DNA from: Paratinospora sagittata | Lineage: Eukaryota > Streptophyta > Magnoliopsida > Ranunculales > Menispermaceae | DNA length: 64,000 nucleotides | Direction of reading: 5' to 3' | NCBI GenBank assembly: GCA_035771175.1 | Contig: CM069594.1 | Span: forward strand, 46,179,534 to 46,243,533 | In this document: positions 54,451 through 64,000 of the stretch, in pieces | Position numbering within the stretch: position 1 is the first letter of the stretch | How the letters are laid out: each line of letters starts with the position of its first letter | The notes under the pieces: generated by a model | What the model saw: only the letters and a program-made list of their open reading frames with translations | The model's database searches: none | Told to the model about the DNA's origin: nothing | Program-made: the position numbers and the translations under genes

Positions 54451-57400
54451 AACAACGTTTTGAATTCAAATCATTTTCTACTCTCTTCCTCTTTAACCTG
54501 CAACTGCTAATTTTATAAAACCCTCATTCTCTGATTTTCAAAGATAGAAGATGCACGATTTTTGCAAGTTAGACTAAGCTTTCGAAAGAGTGTTTAAATC
54601 GAAGAAAGTCGTTATTCTTGCATTTGTCCAAACAACCTTCGAACTGAATCAAAATTGCAAACTGTCTTGATGATAACCTCATTATTTCGCTTCATTTTAC
54701 CCCTTTTGTGCTGAGATTTCCAGAGGCTATCTATTGTTTTAAACTGTAAGTATGTGAAGTGTTCTCGGTAAAAGAAAACATCACCTGTATTTTTTTTTTC
54801 TAAGAGCTTGAACTAATCATCAAACACATCAAACAATAGCTATCAAAGTCTACAAAGATCAAGATCGAAGAACGAAGTCATATCTCATGTCAAATGCATT
54901 AGTTTTATCATTGGTGTGTAGGGTAACTTCTCGATCAATCTCAACACTAAAACTCTGAAAATCGAAACGTCTTCAAAATCACTTCGATATAGTATTCCAT
55001 TCTGAAAAAAAAAATTTCAGAAAGGTTTTAATCATAATTTTAATGAGTTTTGAATTATTTAATAGTTTTTAATCTTATATCAATATGTTTTGAGTGAATG
55101 CAATGGTTCTTGAGCGTCAACATATTAATTTTCCAAAAATAAGGCTATTTATCTATTTGCAAAAATTTTCCAGTTGGCACTAGCGCCCTATCAGTGTTGA
55201 TAACCCGCTGATAGGGTTGTATAATAAGACTTTTGTTTTTCTTGAAAGTTGTCTATAACGCGCTATCCCCTTTGAAAACTCGCTATAAAGATGTTGCCGT
55301 GATCTTTCCAATTTTAGTAAAGTGGGCAATAGCGCGCTATAGGCCTTGATAACTCGCTATCTGAAAGTTTAAAAAACTCGAGCTCTTGGGTTTGTGTATA
55401 TCGACCTGCTATCTTTCAATAGAGAACATGATACACGACCCAATAATACCACGCTATCCACGTTTGAAACAAAAATCAGATATTTCTAACGAGAAAAATG
55501 TGGCCACTTCAGCTTGCTCGACTTTTCTATACCTTACATAGTTATGCCTGGTTATATTAATTGAAATATTCTCTACTAACACCTTGATGACTCCCATTGT
55601 CTCGCACGCCCCAAACAACTTTAGATTAAACAACGTTTTGAATTCAAATCATTTTCTACTCTCTTCCTCGTTAACCTGCAACTGCTAATTTTATAAAACC
55701 ATCATTCTCTGATTTTCAAAGATAGAAGACGCACGATTTTTGCAAGTTAGACTGAGCTTTCGAAAGAGTGTTTAAATCGAAGAAAGTCGTTATTCTTGCA
55801 TTTGTCCAAACAACCTTCGAATTGAATCAAAATTGCATACTGTCTTGAAGATAACCTCATTATTTCGCTTCATTTTATCCCTTTTGTGCTGAGATTTCCA
55901 GAGGCTATCTATTGTTTTAAACTGTAAGTATGTGAAGTGTTCTCGGTAAGAGAAAACATCACCTGTATTTTTTTTCTAAGAGCTTGAACTAATCATCAAC
56001 AACACATCAAACAATAGCTATCGAAGTCGACAAAGATTAAGCTCGAAGAACGAAGTCATAAATCATGTCAAATGCATTAGTTTTATCTTTGGTGTGTAGG
56101 GTAACTTCTCGATCAATCTCAACACTAAAATTCTGAAAATTGAAAAGTCTTCAGAATCAATTCGATATAGTATTCCATTTTGAAAAAAAAAATTTCGAAA
56201 GGTTTTAATCATAATTTTAAAGAGTTTTGAATTATTTAATAGTTTTAATCTTATATGAATATGTTTTGAGTGAATGGAATGGTTCTTGAGTGTCAAAATA
56301 TTAATTTTCCAAAAATAAGGCTATTTTGCAATTTGCAAAAATTTTGCAGTTGGCACTTGCGCCCTATCAGAGTTGATAGCCCCCTGATAGGGTTGTATAA
56401 TAAAACATTTGTTTTTCTTCAAAATTGTCTATGACGCGTTATCCCCTTTGATAACTCGCTATAAAGATGTTGCCGTGATCTTTCCATTTTTAGCAAAGTG
56501 GGCAATAGCGCGCTATAGGCCTTGATAACTCGCTATCTGAAAGTTTGACAAACTCGAGCTCTCGGGTTTGTGTATAACGACCTGCTATCTTTCAATAGAG
56601 AACATGATACACAACCCAATAATATCACGCTATCCACGTTTTAGACAAAAATCAGATATTTCTAACGAGAAAAATGTGGCCACTTCAGCTTGCTCGACTT
56701 TTCTATACCTTACACAGTTTTGCCTGGTTATATTAATTGAACTTTTCTCTACTAACACCTTGATGATTCCCATTGTCTCGCACGCCCAAACATCTTTAGA
56801 TTAAACATCGTTTTGAATTCAAATAATTTTGTTCTCTCTTCCTCTTTATCCTGCATCTGCTAATTTTATAAAACCCTCATTCTCTGATTTTCTAAGATAG
56901 AAGACGCACGATTTTGTGCAAATTAGACTGAGCTTTCGAAAGAGTGTTTAAATCGAAGAAAGTTGTTATTCTTGCCTTTGTCCAAACAACCTTCGAACTG
57001 AATCAAAATTGCAAACTGTCTTGAAGATAACCTCATTATTTCGCTTTAATTAATCCCTTTTGTGCTGAGATTTCCAGAGGCTATCTATTGTTTTAAACTG
57101 TAAGTATGTGAAGTGTTCTCGGTAAGAGAAAACATCACCTGTATTTTTTTTTCTAAGAGCTTGAACTAATCATCAAACACATCAAACAATAGCTATCAAA
57201 GTCTACAAAGATCAAGATCGAAGAACGAAGTCATATCTCATGTCAAAAGCATTAGTTTTATCTTTGGTGTGTAGGGTAACTTCTCGATCAATCTCAACAC
57301 TAAAACTCTGAAAATGGAAACGTCTTCAAAATCACTTCGATATAGTATTCCATTTTGAAAAAAAAAATTCAGAAAGGTTTTAATCATAATTTTAATGAGT

Positions 57401-58318
57401 TTTGAATTATTTAATAGTTTTTAATCTTATATCAATATAGTTTGAGTGAATGCAATGGTTCTTGAGCGTCAAAATATTAATTTTCTAAAAATAAGGCTAT
57501 TAAGCTATTTGCAAAAATTTTCCAATTGGCACTAGCGCCCTATCAGTGTAGATAACCCGCTGATAGGGTTGTATAATAAGACATTTGTTTTTCTTGAAAT
57601 TGTCCATAACGCGCTATCCCCTTTGATAACTCGCTATAAAGATGTTGCCGTGATCTTTCCATTTTTAGTAAAGTGGGCAATAGCGCGCTATAGGCCTTGA
57701 TAACTCGCTATATGAAAGTCTAAAAAACTCGAGCTCTCGGGTTTGTGTATATCGACCTGCTATCTTTCAATAGAGAACATGATACCCAACCCAATAATAC
57801 CACGCTATCCACGTTTGAGACAAAAATCAGATATTTCTAGCGAGAAAAATGTGGCCACTTCAGCTTGCTCGACTTTTCTATACCTTACACAGTTATGCCT
57901 GGTTATATAAATTGAAATATTCTCTACTAACACCTTGATGACTCCCATTGTCTCGCACGCCCCGCCCCAAACAACTTTAGATTAAACAACGTTTTGAATT
58001 CAAATCATTTTCTACTCTCTTCCTCTTTAACCTGCAACTGCTAATTTTATAAAACCCTCATTCTCTGATTTTTAAAGATAGAAGACGCACGATTTTTGCA
58101 AGTTAGACTGAGCTTTCGAAAGAGTGTTTAAATCGAAGAAAGTCGTTATTCTTGCATTTGTCCAAACAACCTTCGAACTGAATCAAAATTGCAAACTGTC
58201 TTGAAGATAACCTCATTATTTCGCTTCATTTTATCCCTTTTGTGCTGAGATTTCTAGAGGCTATCTATTGTTTTAAACTTAAGTATGTGAAGTGTTCTCG
58301 GAAAGAGAAAACATCACC

Positions 58319-58631
58319 TGTATTTTTTTTCTAAGAGCTTGAACTAATCATCAACAACACATCAAACAATAGCTATCGAGGTCTACAAAGATCAAGCTCG
58401 AAGAACGAAGTCATATCTCATGTCAAATGCATTAGTTTATCATTGGTGTGTAGGGTAACTTCTCGATCAATCTCAACACTAAAACTCTGAAAATTGAAAA
58501 GTCTTCAGAATCACTTCAATATAGTATTCCATTCTGAAAAAAAATTTCAGAATGGTTTTAATCATAATTTTCATGAGTTTTGAAATATTTGATAGTTTTT
58601 AGTCTTATATCAATATGTTTTGAGTGAATGG
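58319..58631. repeat. Truncated 51st satellite monomer at retrotransposon junction
   Basis: An R2-type monomer begins with its T-tract and runs to TTTTGAGTGAATGG. Every complete monomer continues AATGGTTCTTGAG at this point, but here LTR sequence starts. The monomer is therefore interrupted by insertion rather than degraded. Its remaining part should lie beyond the element, outside the window. Confidence 0.92.
58627..58631. other. Candidate target-site duplication, left copy (AATGG)
   Basis: The five bases before the LTR end are AATGG. Ty3/gypsy integrases typically duplicate 5 bp, so AATGG should also follow the outer end of the 5' LTR, outside the window. There it should read AATGGAATGGTTC, continuing the monomer. 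The second copy cannot be seen here. Confidence 0.55.
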
Positions 58632-58935
58632 TGATATGAACTTCACCAACAATTGTGATGAAACCCAATAACAATGATGGATAAGAACCCCAAGATCGTG
58701 TAGACAAGATTGGTTGAGCCTTGACCCGTCACCTAACCAGATGAAAACCAAGACTACGAAGGATTGAAAACGCCACACCAAGATTCAACAATCAAGGTGA
58801 TAAGTTTGGTTGTTTGAACGCCACAAGAATAACTTGATAAGTTCAAGAGTTCTTTCAAGAACAAAGAGGACACAAGACCTCACAAGATTAACTTGATCTC
58901 AAAACATAATCTGTTATTCAAATATGAGCTACCCT

Positions 58936-58944
58936 CTATTTATA
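58936..58944 (-). promoter_or_regulatory. LTR TATA box (TATAAATAG)
   Basis: The minus strand reads CCAAGTATAAATAGAGGG, a canonical plant TATA context, at a plausible place within the LTR. Transcription would start about 25-35 bases downstream, near 58905, which would set the U3/R border in that area. The equivalent box in the 5' LTR would drive the genomic RNA. Confidence 0.7.
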
Positions 58945-58993
58945 CTTGGAACAACCCTCCAAGAATAGGAAAAGCCATAACTAAATTCAAACC

Positions 58994-59280
58994 AGCCGCC
59001 GATTTGGACTTCTAAGGTGGTTAGCCGCCTCTTTTGAATTCTAGCCGCTTCTTTGGACTTCTCAAGGTAGCTAGCCGCCGATTTGGACTTTTAAAGGTGG
59101 TTAGCCGCCTCTTTTGAATTCTAGCCGCCGATTTGGACTTCTAAAGGTGGTTAGCCGCTTCTTTGGACTTCTCAAGGTAGCTAGCCGCCGATTTGGACTT
59201 CTAAAGGTGGTTAGCTGCCTCTTTTGAATTCTAGCCGCTTCTTTGGACTTCTAAATACCAACCGCCGATTTGGACTTCTA
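58994..59280 (-). repeat. U3 minisatellite built on TAGCCGCC units
   Basis: Eleven blocks of about 20-30 bp begin with TAGCCGCC, TAGCCGCT or a variant. They are of three kinds: GATTTGGACTTCTAAAGGTGGT, TCTTTTGAATTC and TCTTTGGACTTCTCAAGGTAGC (each split here by kind, with small variants). In order they form a partly repeated unit of about 80 bp. The tract lies between the polyprotein stop codon and the TATA box, so it is U3 sequence upstream of the promoter and becomes 3' untranslated RNA in transcripts from the 5' LTR. Confidence 0.88.
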
Positions 59281-59333
59281 AACTTAGTCAAAAATAGCTA
59301 ATTGACTAAGTTCAATGTATTTGATGATATGGA

Positions 59334-62300
59334 CTAATTAACTTCATCAATTGCTTTGATGACATGGACTAAGCTTTGATTATTATTTGAGCCCATCTTG
59401 GTCTTCTTAGAATCAGCCCAATTCTCTTGGATTAGCCCATTTAGTGCTTCCTTGAAACGTTTGGCTCTAAGTCTTGTAATTGGACCACTTGGAAGTGACA
59501 ATGGGCCTTGTGCTACATTTTCAAATGTATGATCAACTTGTCCAGCTCCTTGGTTTGCATCATTCTCCCCCTCTTGAGAAGGATTTGTCCTCAAATCGTC
59601 ACCTACATCAAAAGGAGACAAATCAGCGACATTAAAGCTTGCACTGACACCATACTCACCTGGTAAGTCAAGCTTGTAGGCATTATCATTGATGCGTTCC
59701 AGTATTTGAAATGGTCCGTCACCCCGAGGTAGGAGTTTTGAACGTCGTTTCTCCGGAAAACGGTCCTTCCTTAAGTGCAACCAAACCCAATCTCCGGGTT
59801 CAAACACTACCTTCTTGCGTCCCTTGTTGGCTTGTTGAACATATTGTTTAGTCCTCCTTTCAATGTTCAGACGTGCCTTTTCATGAATCATCTTTACAAA
59901 TTCTGCCTTCTTTTTGCCATCTAAGTTTACACGTTCACTCAAAGGTAAAGAAGTTAAATCCAAAGGTGACAATGGGTTAAAACCATAAACCATTTCAAAT
60001 GGTGAAAATTTAGTTGCAGAATGAATACTTCGATTATAAGCAAATTCAACATGTGGCAAACAATCTTCCCATGTTTTCAAGTTCTTTTTAATGATAGCAC
60101 GTAACAAGGAAGACAGTGTTCTATTCACTACTTCAGTTTGACCATCCGTTTGTGGATGACAAGTAGTAGAAAACAATAACTTGGTTCCCAACTTTCCCCA
60201 CAAAGTCTTCCAAAAGTAACTCAAAAACCTTGCATCCCTATCAGAAACAATGGTTCTAGGCATGCCATGTAACCTAACAATTTCTTTGAAGAACAAATCA
60301 GCTATATGTGATGCATCATCAGTTTTATGACATGCAATGAAGTGTGCCATCTTGGAAAATCTATCTACCACCACAAAAACTGAATCTCTCCCCCTCTTAG
60401 TCCTAGGTAATCCCAAAACAAAATCCATAGAAATATCAGTCCAAGGTTCACTAGGTATTGGCAAAGGGGTGTACAAACCATGGGGTTTCAACTTAGACTT
60501 GGCCTGTTTACACGTGATACACTTCTCACAAATTCTTTCCACATCACGTTTCATATGAGGCCAAAAAAAATGATCATGCAAAATTCCTAATGTCTTAGCT
60601 ACACCAAAATGACCCATCAAACCACCACCATGAGCTTCTCTCACAAACAATTCACGCAAGGAACACATAGGCACACACAGTTTATTTTCCCGAAACAAAA
60701 ATCCATCATGCCTATAAAACTTACCAAACGCCACTTTTTCACATGCATTGAACACTTCACCAAATTCAGAATCTTGTGCATACAAATCCTTAATGTATTC
60801 AAAACCAAGCAATTTTGTATCTAAAATGGAAAGTAAAGCATACCTTCGGGACAATGCGTCAGCCACCACATTTTCCTTACCTTGCTTGTATCTGATCACA
60901 TAAGGAAATGTTTCAATGAATTCCACCCACTTGGCATGGCGTCTGTTCAACTTTTGCTGTCCTTTCAAATGCTTCAAAGATTCATGATCTGTGTGAATCA
61001 CGAATTCCTTTGGCCATAGATAGTGCTGCCAATTTTCCAAAGCCCTTATCAAGGCGTACATCTCCTTATCATAAGTAGGGTAATTTAGGGCTGCCCCACT
61101 CAACTTTTCACTGAAATAAGCAATTGGACGGCCGTCTTGCATCAAAACAGCTCCAATACCTATACCTGAAGCATCACACTCAATTTCAAAAGTTTTAGCA
61201 AAGTTAGGTAAAACAAGCAAAGGTGCATTAGTTAACTTTTCTTTGATCAGATTAAATGCCTTTTCTTGTTCTTTCCCCCACTTAAACGGCACATTTTTCT
61301 TGATGACTTCAGTAAGAGGTGAGGCTAAGCTACTAAAATCACGCACAAACCGTCTATAGAAGCTAGCTAAGCCATGGAAACTCCTCACTTGGCTGATTGT
61401 TGTAGGCGTTGGCCACTCTTGGATTGCCTTAACCTTTTCCTCGTCCACCTCAATTCCTCTCTTACTAACAACAAAACCAAGAAACACAAGTTTATCTGTG
61501 CAAAAGGTGCACTTCTTGAGATTAGCAAACAACTTTTCTGTCCTTAGAATTTCCAAAACAGATTTCAAATGCATTACATGTTCTTCCAAGTTTTTGCTAT
61601 AAATTAAGATATCATCAAAATACACAACGACAAATCTGCCAATAAATGCACGCAAAACATGGTTCATTAAACGCATAAATGTGCTCGGAGCATTAGTTAA
61701 ACCGAAAGGCATCACTAACCACTCATACAAACCATATTTAGTCTTAAAAGCAGTTTTCCATTCATCACCTTCCTTCATCCTAATCTGATGATATCCACTC
61801 TTAAGATCAATTTTTGTAAAGACACAAGAACCATGCAATTCATCCAGCATATCGTCTAATCTAGGAATGGGATGACGATACTTTACCGTTATGTTGTTGA
61901 TGGCTCGGCAGTCAACACACATCCTCCATGTTCCATCCTTCTTGGGAACTAACAACACCGGAACTGCACAAGGACTCATGCTTTCACGCACATGCCCCTT
62001 CTCCAATAATTCACCTACTTGCCTTTGGAGTTCCTTGGTCTCCTCGGGATTACTCCTATAAGCAGGTCGGTTCGGAATTGATGCACCTGGTATGAAATCA
62101 ATTTGATGTTCAATCCCTCGGATTGGAGGTAATCCATAAGGTACTTCTTCGGGAAGGACATCTTCAAACTCCTGCAAAAGAGAAACAATAACGCTCGGCA
62201 AGGCACCGACTAGATCATTAGTACATAAAAGAGTCTCCTTGTACATGAGTACAATAAGGGGCTGGTGTGAAAATAATGCTCTCTTGATCTCACTTTTTTT

Positions 62301-64000
62301 TGCAATGCAATTGAATTTTTCCTCTCTTGCTCTCACTATGGCTGAAATTCCCTCTCTTTCTTTTTCTTTCTGATCAATGTTTTTCTCTCTCTTTTTTTTC
62401 TCAATTTCGGCCTTCATTTCTTTTTCTTTCTTTTTTTCATTTGAGCTTTGCAACTTTAATTGGTCCTCCCTGACTTGTTTTGGAGCCAACGGCACAAGAA
62501 TAATAGGCTGCCCTTTATGAGTGAAAGAATGCCTATTTGTGAAGCCATCATGCTTAGCCCTCTTATCATACTGCCATGGTCTTCCCAACAATAAATGGCA
62601 TGCATGCATAGGAACCACATCACAAAGCACCTCATCCTCATATTTACCAATGGATAATGCAACCAACACTTGCCTTGTTACCTTGATTTCACCACAGTCA
62701 TTCAGCCACTGAAGCCGATAAGGGTGAGGATGTTTCAAGGTAGTTAAGGCTAATTTCTCCACCAAATAAGTGCTGGCTACGTTTGTGCAACTTCCTCCAT
62801 CGATAATAACACTGCAAACTTTGTTGTTTACAAAGCACCGAGTATGAAACAAGTTCTCCCTTTGGTTACTTTCTTCCTCCTTAACCTGCACATTGAGAAC
62901 TCGCCTTGCTACCAATAAATCTCCAACCACAGCACCTTGCTCATCATCAGCATCCTCCAAAGGTGGCATGTCAGCATCATCTACTTCTTCCTCATTCTCC
63001 GACTCAAGCTCTCCTTGGGCGTTTATCACCATCACCCTTTTGTTCACACACTGGCTGGCTATATGTCCCCGCCCCTGACATTTAAAACACTTAATATCAC
63101 GTGTTTTAGAATTTGAAGTTTCAGTGTTACCTGAAGTAGTGGCGGTCGTTGGTTTTGCATTCGTAGAGGCTTCAAATTTGGCCTTATTCTGTAGCTGCGC
63201 GTCTCTTTTTTGAGCTGTCCACCACGGGCTGGTGGTAGCCATAGGTTGTCCCCTCCTAGCCAATCCCTTTCGTTTGAACTGTGCCTCCACCTTTATGGCT
63301 TGATGCACCATATCTGTCAACTCAACATAGTGCTGCATCTCGACTATATCCGCAATCTCATGGTTTAAACCATGCAAAAACCGAGCCATGGTGGCTTCCC
63401 GGTCCTCTTCTACATTAGCCCGGATCATAGCTACTTCCATCTCCTTGTAATATTCTTCCACACTCCTGGAACCTTGATTTAACCTTTGCAACTTTTGATA
63501 CAATCCCCTATAATAGTGGCTGGGTACAAAACGCTTCCTCATAAGCATTTTCATCTCCTCCCAAGTGTCCACGGGTGGCTCTCTATTCCTTCTCCTATTA
63601 ATCAGTAATTGATCCCACCAAACAATGGCATAATCGGTGAATTCAATTGAAGCCAACTTAACCTTCTTTATCTCCGAGTGGGTGTGACAATCAAACACCA
63701 TCTCCATTTTAGTTTCCCACTCCAAATAAACTTCAGGATCACTTTTACCTTGAAAAGATGGGATTTTAATCTTTATGTTTCCTAAATCATTATCTCTCCA
63801 AGGCCTACCCATCCAAGCTTCTCGATTCCCGTTCCCACGCTCAAACCTGCCACGGTTCAAATATGGCTCATCAAACTGCTCCAACTCGGCCTCTTCCTCA
63901 ACATTCCGCCATGGAACACGCCCACCTTGCTGCCTGTTGCGGATGCCTTGTTGTTGTTCTCTAGGAGTTCCCGCTTCTACTCTATCCAACCTCGCATGAA
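59334..64000 (-). CDS. Gag-Pol polyprotein of a CRM-like Ty3/gypsy element (N-terminally partial)
   Basis: The frame is open from the window edge to TAG at 59336-59334. The in-frame TTG at 63989-63987 is read here as leucine, residue 1, because upstream codons stay open; no ATG start is in view before Met60. The Gag capsid region spans about 70-245, and the zinc knuckle is C301-x2-C304-x4-H309-x4-C314. Protease has D397-G-G instead of the usual DSG, followed by a Lys/Glu-rich linker at 503-550. Reverse transcriptase covers about 660-845, with D728 and the YFDD box at 790-793. RNase H has D939, E976, D1001 and D1044. Integrase has the zinc site H1120, H1127, C1157, C1160, the core D1189, D1250 and E1286 (35 residues between the last two), and a GPF module at about 1425. 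The tail [15 protein letters not shown] (from 1502) is LTR-encoded. All catalytic residues are present and there is no internal stop. The protein would copy the element's RNA in virus-like particles and integrate the DNA in the nucleus. Confidence 0.95.
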   Translation of the reverse strand, partial: HARLDRVEAGTPREQQQGIRNRQQGGRVPWRNVEEEAELEQFDEPYLNRGRFERGNGNREAWMGRPWRDNDLGNIKIKIPSFQGKSDPEVYLEWETKMEMVFDCHTHSEIKKVKLASIEFTDYAIVWWDQLLINRRRNREPPVDTWEEMKMLMRKRFVPSHYYRGLYQKLQRLNQGSRSVEEYYKEMEVAMIRANVEEDREATMARFLHGLNHEIADIVEMQHYVELTDMVHQAIKVEAQFKRKGLARRGQPMATTSPWWTAQKRDAQLQNKAKFEASTNAKPTTATTSGNTETSNSKTRDIKCFKCQGRGHIASQCVNKRVMVINAQGELESENEEEVDDADMPPLEDADDEQGAVVGDLLVARRVLNVQVKEEESNQRENLFHTRCFVNNKVCSVIIDGGSCTNVASTYLVEKLALTTLKHPHPYRLQWLNDCGEIKVTRQVLVALSIGKYEDEVLCDVVPMHACHLLLGRPWQYDKRAKHDGFTNRHSFTHKGQPIILVPLAPKQVREDQLKLQSSNEKKKEKEMKAEIEKKKREKNIDQKEKEREGISAIVRAREEKFNCIAKKSEIKRALFSHQPLIVLMYKETLLCTNDLVGALPSVIVSLLQEFEDVLPEEVPYGLPPIRGIEHQIDFIPGASIPNRPAYRSNPEETKELQRQVGELLEKGHVRESMSPCAVPVLLVPKKDGTWRMCVDCRAINNITVKYRHPIPRLDDMLDELHGSCVFTKIDLKSGYHQIRMKEGDEWKTAFKTKYGLYEWLVMPFGLTNAPSTFMRLMNHVLRAFIGRFVVVYFDDILIYSKNLEEHVMHLKSVLEILRTEKLFANLKKCTFCTDKLVFLGFVVSKRGIEVDEEKVKAIQEWPTPTTISQVRSFHGLASFYRRFVRDFSSLASPLTEVIKKNVPFKWGKEQEKAFNLIKEKLTNAPLLVLPNFAKTFEIECDASGIGIGAVLMQDGRPIAYFSEKLSGAALNYPTYDKEMYALIRALENWQHYLWPKEFVIHTDHESLKHLKGQQKLNRRHAKWVEFIETFPYVIRYKQGKENVVADALSRRYALLSILDTKLLGFEYIKDLYAQDSEFGEVFNACEKVAFGKFYRHDGFLFRENKLCVPMCSLRELFVREAHGGGLMGHFGVAKTLGILHDHFFWPHMKRDVERICEKCITCKQAKSKLKPHGLYTPLPIPSEPWTDISMDFVLGLPRTKRGRDSVFVVVDRFSKMAHFIACHKTDDASHIADLFFKEIVRLHGMPRTIVSDRDARFLSYFWKTLWGKLGTKLLFSTTCHPQTDGQTEVVNRTLSSLLRAIIKKNLKTWEDCLPHVEFAYNRSIHSATKFSPFEMVYGFNPLSPLDLTSLPLSERVNLDGKKKAEFVKMIHEKARLNIERRTKQYVQQANKGRKKVVFEPGDWVWLHLRKDRFPEKRRSKLLPRGDGPFQILERINDNAYKLDLPGEYGVSASFNVADLSPFDVGDDLRTNPSQEGENDANQGAGQVDHTFENVAQGPLSLPSGPITRLRAKRFKEALNGLIQENWADSKKTKMGSNNNQSLVHVIKAIDEVN
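59563..59575 (-). other. Polypurine tract (AAGAGGGGGAGAA)
   Basis: On the minus strand AAGAGGGGGAGAA lies directly before TGATGC, the start of the 3' LTR. This is the standard placement and composition of the plus-strand DNA primer in plant gypsy elements. It is also translated: in frame the region encodes S-Q-E-G-E-N-D. Confidence 0.92.

Larger units (their letters stand above)
1..58631. repeat. Tandem satellite array, ~1.17-kb monomer, 50 full copies plus one partial
   Basis: The same sequence recurs head to tail with no interruption. The landmark TTTGTGTATATCGACC (or a close variant) falls near 587, 1768, 2953, 4121, 5306, 6490, 7669, 8854, 10032, 11211, 12393, 13572, 14750, 15912, 17094, 18268, 19426, 20599, 21776, 22954, 24106, 25289, 26471, 27654, 28837, 29941, 31083, 32186, 33362, 34382, 35485, 36589, 37763, 38939, 40115, 41289, 42465, 43639, 44815, 45989, 47163, 48339, 49513, 50690, 51864, 53041, 54214, 55390, 56568 and 57742. 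Spacing is mostly 1172-1185 bp, with shorter copies explained by deletions. All copies share one orientation. Monomers are AT-rich, carry a T8-T10 tract and an A7-A10 tract, and encode nothing I recognise. The length is long for a plant satellite; kilobase monomers are known at some plant centromeres, for example in potato. I do not recognise the family, and a match to a named satellite would need a database search. Confidence 0.97.
28832..58631. repeat. Right satellite subfamily
   Basis: From about 28.83-28.95 kb the diagnostic states switch to ACTTCAGCTTGCTCG, TAGCGAG, GAAGACGCACG, TTTCGCTTCATTTTATCCC (loss of AAGTTC), GTCAAATGCAT and GAGTGAATGG. The first right-type state seen is near 28950. 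The monomer containing it (start about 28232) is left type in its first part (CAACAACACATC at 28266, GAGTCAATGG at 28539) and right type in its last part, so it bridges the two subfamilies. The monomers between 29.3 and 36.1 kb are all of one type (ATCAAACACATC, AAAGATCAAGATCG). Two types alternate after 37.2 kb. Confidence 0.85.
37188..58631. repeat. Dimeric higher-order repeat, ~2.35 kb
   Basis: Two monomer types alternate without exception. R2 has ATCAACAACACATC, TATCGAAGTC and CAAGCTCG. R1 has ATCAAACACATC, TATCAAAGTC and CAAGATCG. R2 type-specific blocks are near 37190, 39540, 41890, 44240, 46590, 48940, 51290, 53640, 55995 and 58345. R1 blocks are near 38365, 40715, 43065, 45415, 47765, 50115, 52465, 54818 and 57170. 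Nineteen monomers in strict alternation define a two-monomer unit of about 2350 bp. Confidence 0.92.
58632..59562 (-). repeat. 3' LTR (931 bp)
   Basis: On the element strand the LTR starts TGATGCAAACC immediately after the polypurine tract and ends GTTCATATCA exactly where satellite sequence stops, giving TGAT/ATCA terminal inverted ends. From U3 to U5 it holds the last 76 or so codons and stop of the polyprotein (59562-59334), a minisatellite (59280-58994) and a TATA box (58944-58936). The remainder, roughly 58905-58632, should be R and U5, in which I see no clear polyadenylation hexamer. The U3/R and R/U5 borders are not determined. Confidence 0.88.
58632..64000 (-). mobile_element. CRM-like Ty3/gypsy LTR retrotransposon, 3' part
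   Basis: The element reads on the minus strand. It comprises a single gag-pol frame (partial at its N-terminus), a polypurine tract at 59563-59575 and a 3' LTR of 931 bp at 58632-59562. The domain order protease, RT, RNase H, integrase is that of Ty3/gypsy. The YFDD box, the RGDGPFQIL segment and a reading frame running into the LTR fit the CRM chromovirus lineage. I infer the lineage from motif memory rather than a tree. The 5' LTR and primer-binding site are beyond position 64000. The uninterrupted frame and clean junction with the satellite suggest a fairly young, possibly autonomous copy. Confidence 0.93.

Noticed and set aside
1..58631. CRISPR-like or integron-like repeat array
   Set aside because: The repeats are contiguous kilobase monomers without unique spacers, the sequence is clearly a plant satellite, and there are no cas or integrase genes linked to it.
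1..58631. Satellite derived from the neighbouring retrotransposon
   Set aside because: I found no shared blocks between the monomer and the visible LTR or coding region. An origin from the unseen 5' part or from another element cannot be excluded.
63987..63989. TTG as the start codon of the polyprotein
   Set aside because: The frame stays open upstream to the window edge (codons for H-A-R precede it), so the true start lies outside the window.
60337..63999. Plus-strand and alternative minus-strand frames inside the polyprotein region
   Set aside because: They are shadows of the 1551-codon gag-pol frame and lack independent support.

Overview
The window looks like nuclear DNA from a plant, most likely a eudicot. 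The evidence is an AT-rich long-monomer satellite and a plant-type Ty3/gypsy chromovirus polyprotein with the CRM-like YFDD reverse transcriptase box and the GPITRxRAK tail. I cannot name the species. There is no bacterial-style gene organisation and no host protein-coding gene that I can support.

Positions 1-58631 are one uninterrupted head-to-tail array of a satellite with a monomer of about 1.17-1.18 kb. I count 50 complete monomers plus a 313-bp truncated one. They are recognised by shared landmarks, such as a T-tract at the start, a CCCTATCAG/CTGATAGGG dyad, and a TTTGTGTATATCGACC block. The array changes subfamily at about 28.8-28.95 kb. The left half has a loosely alternating two-type (A/B) pattern with indels and one clear A/B chimera. 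The right half begins with deletion-bearing monomers (28.8-36.6 kb). From about 37.2 kb it is a strict two-monomer higher-order repeat of about 2.35 kb, including three nearly identical copies at 38.8-45.9 kb, a tandem 2351-bp duplication at 47.7-52.6 kb, and a block repeated at a lag of about 7.05 kb.

Positions 58632-64000 are the 3' portion, on the minus strand, of an LTR retrotransposon that interrupts the 51st monomer. The 3' LTR (58632-59562, TGAT...ATCA ends), an adjoining polypurine tract and an intact gag-protease-RT-RNase H-integrase reading frame are visible. The frame is open to the window edge. The 5' LTR, primer-binding site and N-terminus of Gag lie outside. The reading frame runs through the polypurine tract into the LTR, so the last 75-76 codons are LTR-encoded. 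Inside the LTR are a minisatellite of about 287 bp and a TATA box.

Taken together this is a satellite array invaded by a recent-looking CRM-like chromovirus. CRM elements often target centromeres, so a centromeric or pericentromeric location is a reasonable but unproven inference. The short open frames scattered through the satellite are periodic copies of chance frames and are not annotated as genes.
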